The notes under the pieces: model-generated
Seen by the model: the letters and a program-made list of their open reading frames with translations, nothing else
Databases searched by the model: none
What the model was told of the DNA's origin: nothing
Part shown: positions 28,062-38,222 of the stretch, in pieces
Layout of the letters: every line of letters starts with the position of its first letter
Position numbering within the stretch: position 1 is the stretch's first letter
Assembly: GCA_012729555.1 (NCBI GenBank)
Contig: JAAYCX010000097.1
Coordinates: 1-64,000 of the forward strand
Origin: Acidobacteriota bacterium
GTDB lineage: Bacteria; Acidobacteriota; UBA6911
DNA: 64,000 nt
Reading direction: 5' to 3'
Made by a program: the position numbers and the translations under genes

Positions 28062-29552
28062 ATGCTGCTGCAGGAAGTGCTCGAACGGATCCCCGGCGTC
28101 AGGTGGAACGGGAGGGGTGATATCCTCATCGGGGGGATCGCATACGACTCGCGCCTGGTGCGGGCCGGGGACCTGTTCGTCGCCATCCGGGGAGAGAAGG
28201 AGGACGGGGCGCGCTTCATCGGCGAGGCCCTGTCCCGGGGAGCCGCGGCCGTGGCTTCCGAGGCGCCGTCCGCCCCCCTCCCGGGAGAGGCGCGCATCGT
28301 CGTCGAAGATGCGCGGGCGTTTCTGGCCGACGTCGCCCGCGTCTGGTACGGCGACCCCTGCGCGTCGCTCCGGCTCGCGGCCGTCACCGGGACCAAGGGG
28401 AAAACCACCTGCACCTACCTCCTCTATTCCATCCTCCGCGGCGCGGGGCTGCGCTCCTGCCTGGCGGGCACCATCGGGATGAAGATCGGCGATGAGGAGT
28501 TCCCGGCGAAGCACACCACCCCGGAAGCCCCCGACCTGTACCGGTTTTTCCGCCGGGCGGTCGACCTGGGGTGCACGCACGGAACCCTCGAAGTCTCCTC
28601 TCACGCCCTGGCGCAGAAAAGGGTCTACGGGGCGCGGTTCGCGGTGGGCGTGTTCATGAACCTGACGCACGACCACCTCGATTTCCACAGGACCATGGAC
28701 GCCTACTTCGAGGCGAAGATGATCCTCTTCACCCCCGGCAACCGCAACCGGCTGGAAACCGCCGTCATCAACATCGATGACACCTGGGGCCGGAAACTCG
28801 CGGCCGCGGCGGGCGCGGGCGTCCTGACCTTCGGCTTCGACCGGGCGGCCGACATCCGTGTCCTCGACTTCCAGAGCGGTTTCGAAGGGACCCGGCTCCG
28901 CCTCGGGACTCCGGCGGGGGAAGCCCGTTTACGGTCCCCCCTGATCGGACGCCCCAACGCCTACAACATCATGGCCGCCACCGGCGCCGCCCTCGGCCTC
29001 GGCCTCGGCCTCGACGACATCGGCGCCGGCGTCGCGGCCCTCGCGGGGGTCCCGGGACGGATGCAGAGGGTCGAGGGGGGACAGGATTTCCTGGTGCTCG
29101 TCGACTACGCCCATTCCCCCGACTCGCTCGAAAACGTCCTGCGCACCGCCCGGGAACTCCCCCGCCGGAGGCTCATCACCGTCTTCGGCTGCGGCGGCGA
29201 CCGGGACCGTGCCAAGCGCCCCGTCATGGGCGCCATCGCCGCGAAATGGAGCGATCGCGTGATCGCCACCAGCGACAACCCGAGAACCGAGGACGCCGAT
29301 TCCATCCTGAGGGAAATCGAACCGGGCCTGGAGGAGGGCCCCGCCCCCTTCGACGTCATCCCCGACCGCCGCGAGGCCATAGCCGCCGCCGTCGCCATGG
29401 CCCGGTCGGGCGACATCGTGGTGATCGCGGGGAAAGGGCACGAGGACTACCAGATCATCGGGACCCGGACCTTCCCCTTCGACGACCGGGAGGTGGCGGC
29501 GCAATGCCTCCGTAACCGCCCGGGAACCGCGCCCGGCGAGGAGGCGCCATGA
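28062..29552 (+). CDS. murE: UDP-MurNAc-tripeptide synthetase, meso-DAP type
   Basis: 496 residues from ATG 28062 (SD GAGGAGA). ATP-binding G-T-K-G-K-T at 110-115 and the substrate motif D-N-P-R at 405-408, which in characterised enzymes selects meso-diaminopimelate over lysine. So the peptidoglycan is predicted to be the DAP type. It overlaps murF in ATGA. Confidence 0.97.
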   Translation: MLLQEVLERIPGVRWNGRGDILIGGIAYDSRLVRAGDLFVAIRGEKEDGARFIGEALSRGAAAVASEAPSAPLPGEARIVVEDARAFLADVARVWYGDPCASLRLAAVTGTKGKTTCTYLLYSILRGAGLRSCLAGTIGMKIGDEEFPAKHTTPEAPDLYRFFRRAVDLGCTHGTLEVSSHALAQKRVYGARFAVGVFMNLTHDHLDFHRTMDAYFEAKMILFTPGNRNRLETAVINIDDTWGRKLAAAAGAGVLTFGFDRAADIRVLDFQSGFEGTRLRLGTPAGEARLRSPLIGRPNAYNIMAATGAALGLGLGLDDIGAGVAALAGVPGRMQRVEGGQDFLVLVDYAHSPDSLENVLRTARELPRRRLITVFGCGGDRDRAKRPVMGAIAAKWSDRVIATSDNPRTEDADSILREIEPGLEEGPAPFDVIPDRREAIAAAVAMARSGDIVVIAGKGHEDYQIIGTRTFPFDDREVAAQCLRNRPGTAPGEEAP

Positions 29553-30979
29553 CCCGGCTTACGGCGGCACAGGTGCAGGCGGGCACGGGCGGGGCGCTGG
29601 TCGCCGGAAGCGGCGGCACGCTCCTCGCCGGGGTTTCGATTGACACCCGGACCCTCCGCCCGGGCGATCTCTTCTTCGCCATCCGGGGACCCAACCAGGA
29701 CGGGCACCGGTTCATCCCGGCAGCGCTCTCCGCGGGGGCGCTGGGGGTCGTAGCGGAGAAAGGCTACCGCCACCCCGGCCCGTTCCCCCCCGAATGCGTG
29801 CTCATCGAGGTCGACGACACCCACCGCGCATTGAAGTCGCTGGCCGGATCGGTGCGCTCACGCTGGTCCGGCACGCTCGTGGCCGTCACCGGGAGCATGG
29901 GCAAGACCACAACCCGGCAGTTTGCGGCCGAGTTGCTCGGAGCGGAGTTCCCCGTGCACCAGACTCCCGGCAACTTCAACAACCTCTACGGGCTCCCGCT
30001 GGCCCTCTGTGGCCTCGGCCCGCATCACCGCATGGGAATCTTCGAGATGGGAATGAGCGCGGCCGGGGAAATCGCCGAGATGTGCCGCATCGCCCGGCCC
30101 CAGGTCGGCATCCTGACCAACGTGGCCCCCGTCCACCTGGAATTTTTCGATTCGGTGGACTCGATCGCCCGGGCGAAGGCGGAGCTGCCGGAAAACCTCC
30201 CCGCCGGTGGGCTCCTCATCTTCAATGCTGATGACGAGCGGGTCCGCGCCATCGCCGGGCGCTACCCCGGGAAGAAGATCTCCTTCGGGCGCTCTCCCGC
30301 CGCGGAGGTCCGCGCGGACGGAATCCGGATCCTCGGCCCGGAGCAGACCGGCTTCGAGCTCACCTGCCCCGGCTATTGCGGCCCGGCCGGGATCCCGTTC
30401 GCCGGCGCCCACTATGTGATGAACGCCCTTCCGGCAGTGGCGCTCGGATGCCGTTACGGCATGAAGCCGGAAAAGATCGTCGCGGGCCTCGGGAAGCTCC
30501 ACCCGGTGGCGATGCGGGGGGGGATCCTCCGCTTCAGGGAGGGGTTCGCGGCGATCGACGACTCTTACAATTCCAATCCCAGGGCGCTCACGCAGATGAT
30601 TGACACCCTGTCGGAAATGCCCTATTTTTCGCGCCGGATCCTGGTCGCGGGCGAAATGCGCGAACTGGGGGAGGGTTCGGCGGGGCTCCATTTCGAGTGC
30701 GGCCTCCACGCCGCGCGCCGGGGGGTGGACCTGGTCGTAGGGGTCGGTGGCGCAGCGGCCGAGATCGTCCGCGCGGCGGTAGAGTCCGGGATGCCCCGGT
30801 CCCGGGCCCGTTTTTTCGGGGACGCCGACGCGGCGGCCGGCTTCGTCACGGAATGTGTGCAGCCGGGGGACCTGGTACTGATCAAGGGCTCGCGCGGCGT
30901 GCACATGGAAAAGATCGTCGGGAGCCTCTGCTCCCTCTTCCCGCTGGCCGACGGCCCGGGCCCGGAGAAGAACGGATGA
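29549..30979 (+). CDS. murF: UDP-MurNAc-tripeptide:D-Ala-D-Ala ligase
   Basis: 476 residues. ATP-binding G-S-M-G-K-T-T, the family pattern N-F-N-N-L-Y-G-L-P, and D-D-S-Y-N-S-N-P in the C-terminal domain are present. It adds D-Ala-D-Ala to the UDP-linked peptide. The start overlaps the murE stop and its stop overlaps the murD start (both ATGA). mraY, which normally follows, is absent. Confidence 0.97.
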   Translation: MTRLTAAQVQAGTGGALVAGSGGTLLAGVSIDTRTLRPGDLFFAIRGPNQDGHRFIPAALSAGALGVVAEKGYRHPGPFPPECVLIEVDDTHRALKSLAGSVRSRWSGTLVAVTGSMGKTTTRQFAAELLGAEFPVHQTPGNFNNLYGLPLALCGLGPHHRMGIFEMGMSAAGEIAEMCRIARPQVGILTNVAPVHLEFFDSVDSIARAKAELPENLPAGGLLIFNADDERVRAIAGRYPGKKISFGRSPAAEVRADGIRILGPEQTGFELTCPGYCGPAGIPFAGAHYVMNALPAVALGCRYGMKPEKIVAGLGKLHPVAMRGGILRFREGFAAIDDSYNSNPRALTQMIDTLSEMPYFSRRILVAGEMRELGEGSAGLHFECGLHAARRGVDLVVGVGGAAAEIVRAAVESGMPRSRARFFGDADAAAGFVTECVQPGDLVLIKGSRGVHMEKIVGSLCSLFPLADGPGPEKNG

Positions 30980-32397
30980 ACTATCGCGGAAAGTCGGTAC
31001 TGGTGGCGGGGGCGGGGAGGAGCGGAGTGGCCGCGGCCCGCTTCCTGCTGTCGCGCGGGGCCCACGTCACCCTCACCGACATCCGGCCGAGGGCGAACCT
31101 GGAACCCGCCCTCGGCGGGCTCGAAGAGCTGGCCGCCCGGTCCGGGGAGCTGACACTGGAACTCGGGGGACACCGGGAGGAGAGCTTCCGCAGCTCGGAC
31201 CTGGTCGTGGTCAGCCCGGGCATCCCCCTGTCGCTCCCCCTCTTCGACGCCAGCCGGGCCGCCGGGGTCCCCCTCATCGCCGAGGTCGAACTGGCCTACC
31301 GCCACATCGAGGGGACGATCATCGGGGTCACGGGTTCCAACGGCAAGACGACGACGACGGCCCTGGTGGCCCACCTGGCCTCCGCCGCCGGACTTCGCTG
31401 CCGCGCCGCCGGCAACATCGGAATCCCCCTCATTAGGTATGCCGGGGACTCCGCTCCCGGAGATCTCTACGCCGTGGAGCTGTCCAGCTTCCAGCTGGAG
31501 GCGATCGACACCTTCCGGCCCGCGATCGGCGCGATCCTGAATCTCACCCCCGATCACCTGGACCGGTACCCCGGGTTCGGGGAGTACGTCGCCGCGAAAC
31601 AGCGCCTGCTCATGAACCAGGGGGCCGGGGACCGGGCGGTGCTGAACGCCGACGACCCGCGCACGGCCGCCATGGCGGCCGCCGTGAGCTCCCGCCCGGT
31701 GCTGTTCAGCCGGCGCCGGTCTCTCGAGCGGGGGGCCTTCGTGCGCGGCGGCCGCGTCCTCTACCGCGACGAGGACGGGGAACGGGACCTCTTCCCCGTC
31801 GAGGCCGTCGGCCTCGTGGGGGGGCACAACCTGGAAAACGTGCTCGCGGCCTGCGCCATGGCGATCCTGGCCGGGGTCCCGGCCGAGGGCCTCGAGGCCG
31901 GCGTCCGCGCCTTCCGGGGGGTGGAGCACCGGATCGAGTTCGTCGCGGAGCTGGACGGGGTGCGCTATTACAACGATTCCAAGGCCACCAACGTGGACGC
32001 GACCGCCAAAGCCCTGGAGGCTTTCCCCGGCAACATCCTCCTGATCGCCGGGGGGCGGGACAAGGAGGGCGATTTCGCCTCCCTGCGCCCCCTCGTCCGC
32101 GAACGTGTCCGGCGCCTCGTGGTGATCGGCGAGGCGTCGGACAAGCTCCGCCGGGCCCTGGCTGACGCGACGGCCGTTTCCGCCGCCGGATCGATGGAAG
32201 AGGCGGTGTCGGCCTGCCGGCGGGCGGCCGGGCCCGGAGACGTGGTCCTGCTGGCCCCCGCCTGCGCCAGTTTCGACATGTTCCGGGATTACGAAGAGCG
32301 CGGGCTCGCGTTCAAGGAAGCGGTCCGCGCCCCGATCCGGGGCGGGCAGGCCGGGCGGCGCCCCGGTCCCAGCGGGGAGGAGTCCCATGGCTTATAA
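30976..32397 (+). CDS. murD: UDP-MurNAc-L-alanine:D-glutamate ligase
   Basis: 473 residues from ATG 30976. N-terminal Rossmann pattern V-L-V-A-G-A-G-R-S-G, ATP motif G-S-N-G-K-T-T, and the conserved N-L-T-P-D-H-L-D-R and Y-N-D-S-K-A-T-N signatures. It adds D-Glu as the second residue of the stem peptide. It overlaps ftsW by 11 bases. Confidence 0.97.
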   Translation: MNYRGKSVLVAGAGRSGVAAARFLLSRGAHVTLTDIRPRANLEPALGGLEELAARSGELTLELGGHREESFRSSDLVVVSPGIPLSLPLFDASRAAGVPLIAEVELAYRHIEGTIIGVTGSNGKTTTTALVAHLASAAGLRCRAAGNIGIPLIRYAGDSAPGDLYAVELSSFQLEAIDTFRPAIGAILNLTPDHLDRYPGFGEYVAAKQRLLMNQGAGDRAVLNADDPRTAAMAAAVSSRPVLFSRRRSLERGAFVRGGRVLYRDEDGERDLFPVEAVGLVGGHNLENVLAACAMAILAGVPAEGLEAGVRAFRGVEHRIEFVAELDGVRYYNDSKATNVDATAKALEAFPGNILLIAGGRDKEGDFASLRPLVRERVRRLVVIGEASDKLRRALADATAVSAAGSMEEAVSACRRAAGPGDVVLLAPACASFDMFRDYEERGLAFKEAVRAPIRGGQAGRRPGPSGEESHGL

Positions 32398-33496
32398 ACC
32401 GAGCAGCGACAAGGTCCTCTTCTTCACCGCCGGGTTTCTGGCCATCTTCGGCCTGGTGATGGTGTATAGCGCGTCCTCGGTCAAAGCCGCGTCCGAACAC
32501 GGCATGTCGTCCTACTTCTTCCTTCGCCAGCTGGCCTTCGCGGCGGGGGGCCTGGTGCTGATGTACGGCATGATGAAGATAGACTACCGCCACTGGCAGA
32601 AACCGAAGGTCCTGGCGGCCTTTCTGTCGGTCTGCGCCGCCCTCCTCCTCTTGGTCCTGACCCAGCCCGAGATCAACGCCGCCCATCGCTGGCTCCACTT
32701 CGGGGGCTTCACCTTTCAGCCCTCGGAAATCGCCAAACTCGCCGTGCTCATGTTCGTCGCCTGGTTCCTCCACCGGCACGAGGGGGAGATCAACCGGTTC
32801 GCCCGCAGGCTGCTCCCGCTGGGATTGGCCGTCGGCTTCTTCGCCGTCCTGATCGCCGTCGAGCCCGACCTGGGGCAGGCCCTCTGCCTCTGCCTGATCG
32901 TCGCCGTGCTCCTGTACGTCGCGGGGCTCTCCTGGCGCTATTTTGCCGGCGCCGCGGCCATGGCCATACCGGCTTTTTACTATTTCGTGGTCAAGGTCCC
33001 CTACCGCTGGGACCGGATCCAGGCTTTCCGGAACCCGTTCGAGGACCCGATGGGTACGGGATGGCAGATCACCCAGTCCCTGATCGCCGTCGGCAGCGGG
33101 GGGCTGACGGGCCTGGGCCTGGGCGCCGGCAGGCAGAAGCTCTTCTACCTCCCGGAGGCGAGCAGCGATTTCATCTTCGCCGTCATCGGGGAGGAGATGG
33201 GCCTGGTCGGCACCACCCTGGTCGTGGCCGGCTTTCTGATCTATTTCCTCCGCGGGACCCGCATCGCCCTCCGCTCCAGGGACCGCTTCGGCTTCTATCT
33301 TGCCCTGGGCATCACCCTCATGGTCACGCTGCAGGGGTTCATCAACATCTCCATGGTGCTGGCGATGACGCCGACCAAGGGGATCGCGCTGCCGTTCATG
33401 AGCCAGGGGGGGAGTTCGCTCTGGCTGAACATGCTGGCCACGGGCGTGTTGCTCAACCTGTCGTACCAGAACAAACTGGCGGAGGGCGCGGGATAG
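32387..33496 (+). CDS. ftsW: Septal peptidoglycan polymerase FtsW
   Basis: 369 residues with about ten membrane helices. SEDS-family motifs: V-M-V-Y-S-A-S-S near the start, [16 protein letters not shown] and a late [11 protein letters not shown]. FtsW polymerises lipid II at the septum with FtsI. murG, which normally follows, is absent; murC begins 2 bases after the stop. Confidence 0.96.
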   Translation: MAYKPSSDKVLFFTAGFLAIFGLVMVYSASSVKAASEHGMSSYFFLRQLAFAAGGLVLMYGMMKIDYRHWQKPKVLAAFLSVCAALLLLVLTQPEINAAHRWLHFGGFTFQPSEIAKLAVLMFVAWFLHRHEGEINRFARRLLPLGLAVGFFAVLIAVEPDLGQALCLCLIVAVLLYVAGLSWRYFAGAAAMAIPAFYYFVVKVPYRWDRIQAFRNPFEDPMGTGWQITQSLIAVGSGGLTGLGLGAGRQKLFYLPEASSDFIFAVIGEEMGLVGTTLVVAGFLIYFLRGTRIALRSRDRFGFYLALGITLMVTLQGFINISMVLAMTPTKGIALPFMSQGGSSLWLNMLATGVLLNLSYQNKLAEGAG

Positions 33497-33498
33497 GC

Positions 33499-34860
33499 AT
33501 GTTCCGGAAAATCCAGAGACTGCATTTCGTGGGGATCGGCGGCATCGGCATGAGCGGCATCGCCGAACTTCTCCTCAACCTCGGCTACCAGGTTTCGGGC
33601 TCCGACCTGAAGCCGGGCCCGGCGCTGGACCGCCTGACGGCCCTCGGCGGGAACATCCACCTGGGACACCGGGCGGACCACGTGGCGGGGGCGAACGTGG
33701 TCGTGATCTCCTCGGCCGTCCGGTCCGACAACGTCGAGGTGGCCGAAGCCCGGCGGCTGCAGATCCCGGTGATCCCCAGGGCCGAGATGCTGGCCGAACT
33801 GATGCGGCTGAAATACGGCATCGCCGTCGCCGGGGCCCACGGCAAGACCACCACGACCTCCATGATCGCCACCGTGCTGGTGGCCGGGGGACTGGACCCC
33901 ACCGCCGTCATCGGCGGCAGGTTGAACGCCTTCGGGAGCAACGCGAAGCTGGGAAAGGGTGATTTCCTCGTCGCCGAGGCGGACGAAAGCGACGGCTCCT
34001 TTCTCAAGCTGAATCCCGCCATCGCCGTCGTGACCAACATCGACCGGGAACATCTCGATCACTACGCGGACCTCGAAGAGATCCAGTCCACCTTCGTCGC
34101 CTTCGCGAACAAGGTCCCTTTCTACGGGAGCGTCGTCCTCTGCCTGGACGACCCGAACGTCCAGGCGGTCATTCCGCGCATCGAGCGCCGGACGATCACC
34201 TACGGGACCAGCAGCCAGGCCGACCTCGTCGCCTCCCGCGTCCAGTTCCGCGATTTCGGCTCCGAGTGCCGCATCGGGCGCCACGGCCGGCCGCTCGGCG
34301 TTCTCAAGCTGCAGGTGCCGGGGGTCCACGCGATCCTGAACGCGCTGGCGGCCGTGGCCGTGGCGCTGGAACTGGACATCCCCTTCGAAAAGGCGGCCGG
34401 GGCCCTGGAATCCTTCCAGAACGCGGACCGGAGGTTCCAGGTCCGGGGGAAGAAGGGGGACGTCCTGGTGGTGGACGATTACGCTCACCACCCGACGGAG
34501 ATCGTGGCCACCCTGCGCGCCGCGCGCCAGGCGTGCGACCGCCGCATCGTCGCGGTCTTTCAGCCCCACCGTTACAGCCGGACCCGGGCGCTCGCGGAGG
34601 ACTTCGCCCGCTCCTTCTACCACGCCGACGTGCTTGTCGTGCTCCCCGTCTACGCCGCGGGCGAGGACCCCATCGCGGGGGTGGACGCCGAAAGCCTGGT
34701 CGAGGGGATCAAGAAATTCGGCCACCGGGAGGTCGTGTACGCACCGGACGCCGGGAGCGCGCGGAAACTTCTCGGGCAAAGGCTCCGGGATGGAGATATA
34801 CTGCTGACCCTGGGAGCCGGTGACGTCTGGAAACTGGGAGAGGACTTTTTGAAGACATAG
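33499..34860 (+). CDS. murC: UDP-N-acetylmuramate:L-alanine ligase
   Basis: 453 residues from ATG 33499. N-terminal [16 protein letters not shown] motif [15 protein letters not shown] and [10 protein letters not shown] are all canonical. It adds the first stem-peptide residue. No murB or ddl follows; ftsQ starts 4 bases later. Confidence 0.97.
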   Translation: MFRKIQRLHFVGIGGIGMSGIAELLLNLGYQVSGSDLKPGPALDRLTALGGNIHLGHRADHVAGANVVVISSAVRSDNVEVAEARRLQIPVIPRAEMLAELMRLKYGIAVAGAHGKTTTTSMIATVLVAGGLDPTAVIGGRLNAFGSNAKLGKGDFLVAEADESDGSFLKLNPAIAVVTNIDREHLDHYADLEEIQSTFVAFANKVPFYGSVVLCLDDPNVQAVIPRIERRTITYGTSSQADLVASRVQFRDFGSECRIGRHGRPLGVLKLQVPGVHAILNALAAVAVALELDIPFEKAAGALESFQNADRRFQVRGKKGDVLVVDDYAHHPTEIVATLRAARQACDRRIVAVFQPHRYSRTRALAEDFARSFYHADVLVVLPVYAAGEDPIAGVDAESLVEGIKKFGHREVVYAPDAGSARKLLGQRLRDGDILLTLGAGDVWKLGEDFLKT

Positions 34861-34864
34861 GGTT

Positions 34865-35806
34865 ATGGAGATCAAGACCAACAGACCTCGGGAAGCGCGT
34901 AACGCCCGGATCGTTCCGCCCCCGGACAGGGCCCGATCCCGCAGAAAGCCCCCCCGGAACCTGGGCCAGGGCCCCATGGCGGGGCGCCGGTTCGCCGCCC
35001 TGCTCCGGACGGCGGGAAGGGGGGGGATCCTCGTGGTCCTCGTCGCGGCGGCGGTTTCGGCCTATGTCTATGCCCTGAACGCCGAAGCCTTCAACCTCGG
35101 CAAGGTCCGGGTCCACGGCTGCCGCGAGCTCGACAGCGCCGGCCTGGAGGCCATGGTCGCCCGGGAGTTCCCGGTGAATACCCTGAAGATCGACCTCGCC
35201 GCGGTCCGGGATCGCATCCGGCGGGAGACCTGGGTGCGGGACGTCGAGGTCCTCCGGGTTCTCCCCTCGGACCTTGTCCTTTACGTCCGGGAGCGCGTCC
35301 CGGCCGTCATCGTGGAAATGAAAGGCGCGCTGATGGTCACGGACAGCGAAGGGATCCTGCTCGACCGCTACGACCCGAGGTTCGGGAAGCTGGACGTCCC
35401 CGTTTTCAGGGGTGTCCTGGGGGAGGACGCGGAAACCTACGAAATGTACCAGGAGGAGAACAGCGCCCGCATCCACCGGGGGATGGAAATGCTGGCGGAG
35501 ATCGCATCGGGATCGCCCCGCTACACCCGGATCATATCCGAGGTGGACATCGCCGACCGCAATAACCTGAAGGTCGTGCTGGTGGACGACACGGCCGAGG
35601 TGATCCTCGGCGAAAAGGACTACCTGAAGCGCTTCAGCAAATTCATCAACAACCCTTCCGAATACCGGAAGCTGAAGGACCAGTACGCCGAGATCGAGCG
35701 CATCGACCTCCGTTTCGACAGCCAGATCGTCTACCGGCTGCGGCAGACCGATCCGCTGAAGGGCAAAACGGCCGGACTTGGAGAGCAGGAGCGGAGGAAC
35801 CCGTGA
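34865..35806 (+). CDS. ftsQ: Cell-division protein FtsQ
   Basis: 313 residues. A basic cytoplasmic tail (about 1-50) precedes one membrane helix (about 54-70), then a POTRA domain (F-N-L-G-K-V-R-V-H-G-C-R-E-L) and the FtsQ beta domain. FtsQ connects FtsL/FtsB to the divisome. The gene overlaps ftsA by ATGA. Sequence conservation is modest, but position and architecture make it clear. Confidence 0.93.
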   Translation: MEIKTNRPREARNARIVPPPDRARSRRKPPRNLGQGPMAGRRFAALLRTAGRGGILVVLVAAAVSAYVYALNAEAFNLGKVRVHGCRELDSAGLEAMVAREFPVNTLKIDLAAVRDRIRRETWVRDVEVLRVLPSDLVLYVRERVPAVIVEMKGALMVTDSEGILLDRYDPRFGKLDVPVFRGVLGEDAETYEMYQEENSARIHRGMEMLAEIASGSPRYTRIISEVDIADRNNLKVVLVDDTAEVILGEKDYLKRFSKFINNPSEYRKLKDQYAEIERIDLRFDSQIVYRLRQTDPLKGKTAGLGEQERRNP

Positions 35807-37029
35807 AAAAAGATCGCATCATCTGTGGACTGGACGTCGGGACCACCAAGACCTGCATGATGATCGCCCGGACCCACCTGGACGGGGGGCTGGAGTTGAT
35901 CAGCACGGGCTACGCCGACAGCGCGGGGCTGCACAAGGGCGTGGTCATCGATCTCGACGCCGCGGCGGCTTCGATCCGCAAGGCGGCCGACGAGGCGGAA
36001 CTGAAGTCGGAGGTCTCGGTGGACTGGGTGATCGTGGGGGCCGCCGGGGATCATTTCCAGAGCTTCAACTCCCGCGGCGCCATCGACATCGGGGGGAACC
36101 GTCACGAGGTCACGGAGGAGGCGAGGACCCAGGTGATCGCCGCCGCCCAGTCGGTGCCGATTTCACCCGACCGCGAGGTCGTCCATGTGCTGCCGCAGGA
36201 ATTTTTCCTGGACGACCGGGGGGGGATCAAAAACCCGGTCGGGCTGTTCGGATCGCAGCTCGACGTCAACATTCACGTCGTGACCTGCCAGATCGCGCTC
36301 AACCAGAACCTGATCAACGCGGTCAACCGCGCACAGATGCGGGTCAAAAAGGTGGTGGCGCAGCCGCTGGCCAGCGCCGAGGCCGTCCTGACCCGGGACG
36401 AAAAGGAACTGGGCACCGCCATCATCGACATCGGGGGGGGCACCACCGACATCGCCGTCTTCCTGGGGGACGCGGTCCATTTCACCAAGGTCCTGCCGGT
36501 GGGGGGGACCCACTTCACCCGCGACCTGGCGATCGGGCTGCAGACCACGATCGAGGACTCGGAGCGCATCAAGAAGGATGCAGGGACGGTGCTCACCGAA
36601 AGGATCCTGGCGGAGGATTCCGTGCTGGTCCCCGGCATGGGAACCCGTGCCGCCCGCAACGTGTCGAGGCGCGTGATCTGCAGCATTCTTCGGGACCGCG
36701 CGGTTGAAATCCTGGAACTGGTCGCCGACCAGCTCAGGAAGGCGCTGGTAAGCCAGAACCTCATCGCGGGGGTGGTCATCACCGGGGGGGGGAGCATGCT
36801 CGACGGCATGGTGGAACTCAGCGAGGAAATCCTGGGCATGCCGGTCCGCCAGGGGCTCCCGCTGGGCATACGGGGCCTCCCCCCCGAACTGTCCCATCCC
36901 GTGTACTCGACCGCGGTGGGCCTGGCCCTTTTCGGGGCCGAAGAGGCCGTGGTCCGCAAAAAGAAGTGGGGGAGGGCGGGCGGCACCCCCTGGCTGCTCA
37001 ACAGGATTCTGTCATTGGCAGGGAATTAG
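35803..37029 (+). CDS. ftsA: Cell-division protein FtsA
   Basis: 408 residues with the actin-like fold: D-V-G-T-T-K-T in phosphate loop 1, I-I-D-I-G-G-G-T-T-D-I in phosphate 2, and V-V-I-T-G-G-G-S-M-L-D-G. The C-terminal end (W-L-L-N-R-I-L-S-L) is amphipathic, fitting the membrane-targeting helix. FtsA tethers FtsZ filaments to the inner membrane. Confidence 0.97.
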   Translation: MKKDRIICGLDVGTTKTCMMIARTHLDGGLELISTGYADSAGLHKGVVIDLDAAAASIRKAADEAELKSEVSVDWVIVGAAGDHFQSFNSRGAIDIGGNRHEVTEEARTQVIAAAQSVPISPDREVVHVLPQEFFLDDRGGIKNPVGLFGSQLDVNIHVVTCQIALNQNLINAVNRAQMRVKKVVAQPLASAEAVLTRDEKELGTAIIDIGGGTTDIAVFLGDAVHFTKVLPVGGTHFTRDLAIGLQTTIEDSERIKKDAGTVLTERILAEDSVLVPGMGTRAARNVSRRVICSILRDRAVEILELVADQLRKALVSQNLIAGVVITGGGSMLDGMVELSEEILGMPVRQGLPLGIRGLPPELSHPVYSTAVGLALFGAEEAVVRKKKWGRAGGTPWLLNRILSLAGN

Positions 37030-37056
37030 CTTCTGGTATCGGAGAGGAGGGAGCAG

Positions 37057-38211
37057 ATGCAAACGGAGAAATTGCGCTTTGAGGAGGAACCCCTGAAATT
37101 CAGGTTCGACGAGGACCGGCAGCCGGCGGCGAGGATCAAGGTCATCGGCATCGGCGGCGCGGGCGGCAACGCCGTCAACCGCATGATCCAGGCGAAGATC
37201 GGGGGCGTCGAATTCATCGCCGCCAACACCGACATCCAGGCGCTCCGGGACTCGCACGCTTCCATCAAGCTGCAGATCGGCACCAAGCTGACCAACGGCC
37301 TGGGCTGCGGCGCCATCCCCGAAAAGGGGCGCCAGGCGGCGCTCGAGGACACCGAACGCATCATCGAACTCCTCGACGGGGCCGACATGGTCTTCGTCAC
37401 CGCCGGGATGGGGGGGGGAACCGGGACCGGAGCCGCCCCCATCATCGCCAGCCTGGCCACCGAACTGGGAGCGCTGACGGTGGGCGTCGTCACCAAGCCT
37501 TTCAATTTCGAGGGGCGGAGGCGCCTGCAGCATGCGGACGAGGGGATCAACGAGCTCAAGGAGGTGGTCGACACCCTGATCACCATCCCCAACGAGCGGC
37601 TGCTCTGCGCCATGGGGGCCGACGCCCTGCTCGAGGATTCCTTCCGCTACGCCGACGACGTACTCTGCCAGGCGGTCCAGGGGATTTCGGACATCATCAC
37701 CATGCCCGGCATCGTCAACGTCGATTTCGCCGATGTCCGCACCATCATGTCCGGCAAAGGGATGGCCCTGATGGGAACCGGGATGGCCGAAGGGGAAAAC
37801 CGCGCCGTCGAGGCCGCCCAGCGGGCGATCTCGAGCCCGCTGCTCGAGGAAACCTCCATCCGCGGCGCCCGGGGGGTGCTTATCAACATCACCGCCACCC
37901 GCGAGAGCCTCCGCCTGCACGAAGTGGCCGCGGCCGCGCAGATCATCGAGGAAGTCGCCGGGGCCGAGGACACGATCTTCGGCGCCGTGTACGACGAGGA
38001 GATGGGGGACCGGATCAAGATCACCGTCATCGCCACCGGTTTCAACCAGGGCGCGGGGGAACGCCCCCGGGGGATCAACGACCACCCCCGGGGCACGGGG
38101 AACGTCATCCCCCTGGCGCCGGCCGATTCGAGCAAGACGATCGACTACCAGCTGGAGTCGCTCAAGGACAACCTCGACGAACCGGCCTTCCGCCGCCGCA
38201 GGGCGGAATAG
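37057..38211 (+). CDS. ftsZ: Cell-division GTPase FtsZ
   Basis: 384 residues. Tubulin signature G-G-G-T-G-T-G within [13 protein letters not shown], and the T7 loop N-V-D-F-A-D-V-R. The conserved C-terminal peptide reads D-E-P-A-F-R-R-R, which binds FtsA and other tethers. A strong purine-rich SD precedes ATG 37057. It is the last gene of the cluster; a convergent gene begins 11 bases past the stop. Confidence 0.98.
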   Translation: MQTEKLRFEEEPLKFRFDEDRQPAARIKVIGIGGAGGNAVNRMIQAKIGGVEFIAANTDIQALRDSHASIKLQIGTKLTNGLGCGAIPEKGRQAALEDTERIIELLDGADMVFVTAGMGGGTGTGAAPIIASLATELGALTVGVVTKPFNFEGRRRLQHADEGINELKEVVDTLITIPNERLLCAMGADALLEDSFRYADDVLCQAVQGISDIITMPGIVNVDFADVRTIMSGKGMALMGTGMAEGENRAVEAAQRAISSPLLEETSIRGARGVLINITATRESLRLHEVAAAAQIIEEVAGAEDTIFGAVYDEEMGDRIKITVIATGFNQGAGERPRGINDHPRGTGNVIPLAPADSSKTIDYQLESLKDNLDEPAFRRRRAE

Positions 38212-38222
38212 CCCGGCCGCGC

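Noticed and set aside
25943-28414. An 823-residue open frame antisense to ftsI and murE
   Set aside because: GC-rich third positions leave long antisense frames open; the composition is repetitive D/P/G/R and no family pattern appears. The same applies to the long frames antisense to atpA (10178-12019) and atpD (8055-9446).
30500-31100. A hidden or frameshifted mraY between murF and murD
   Set aside because: The two genes overlap by four bases and both are complete, so there is no room for it.
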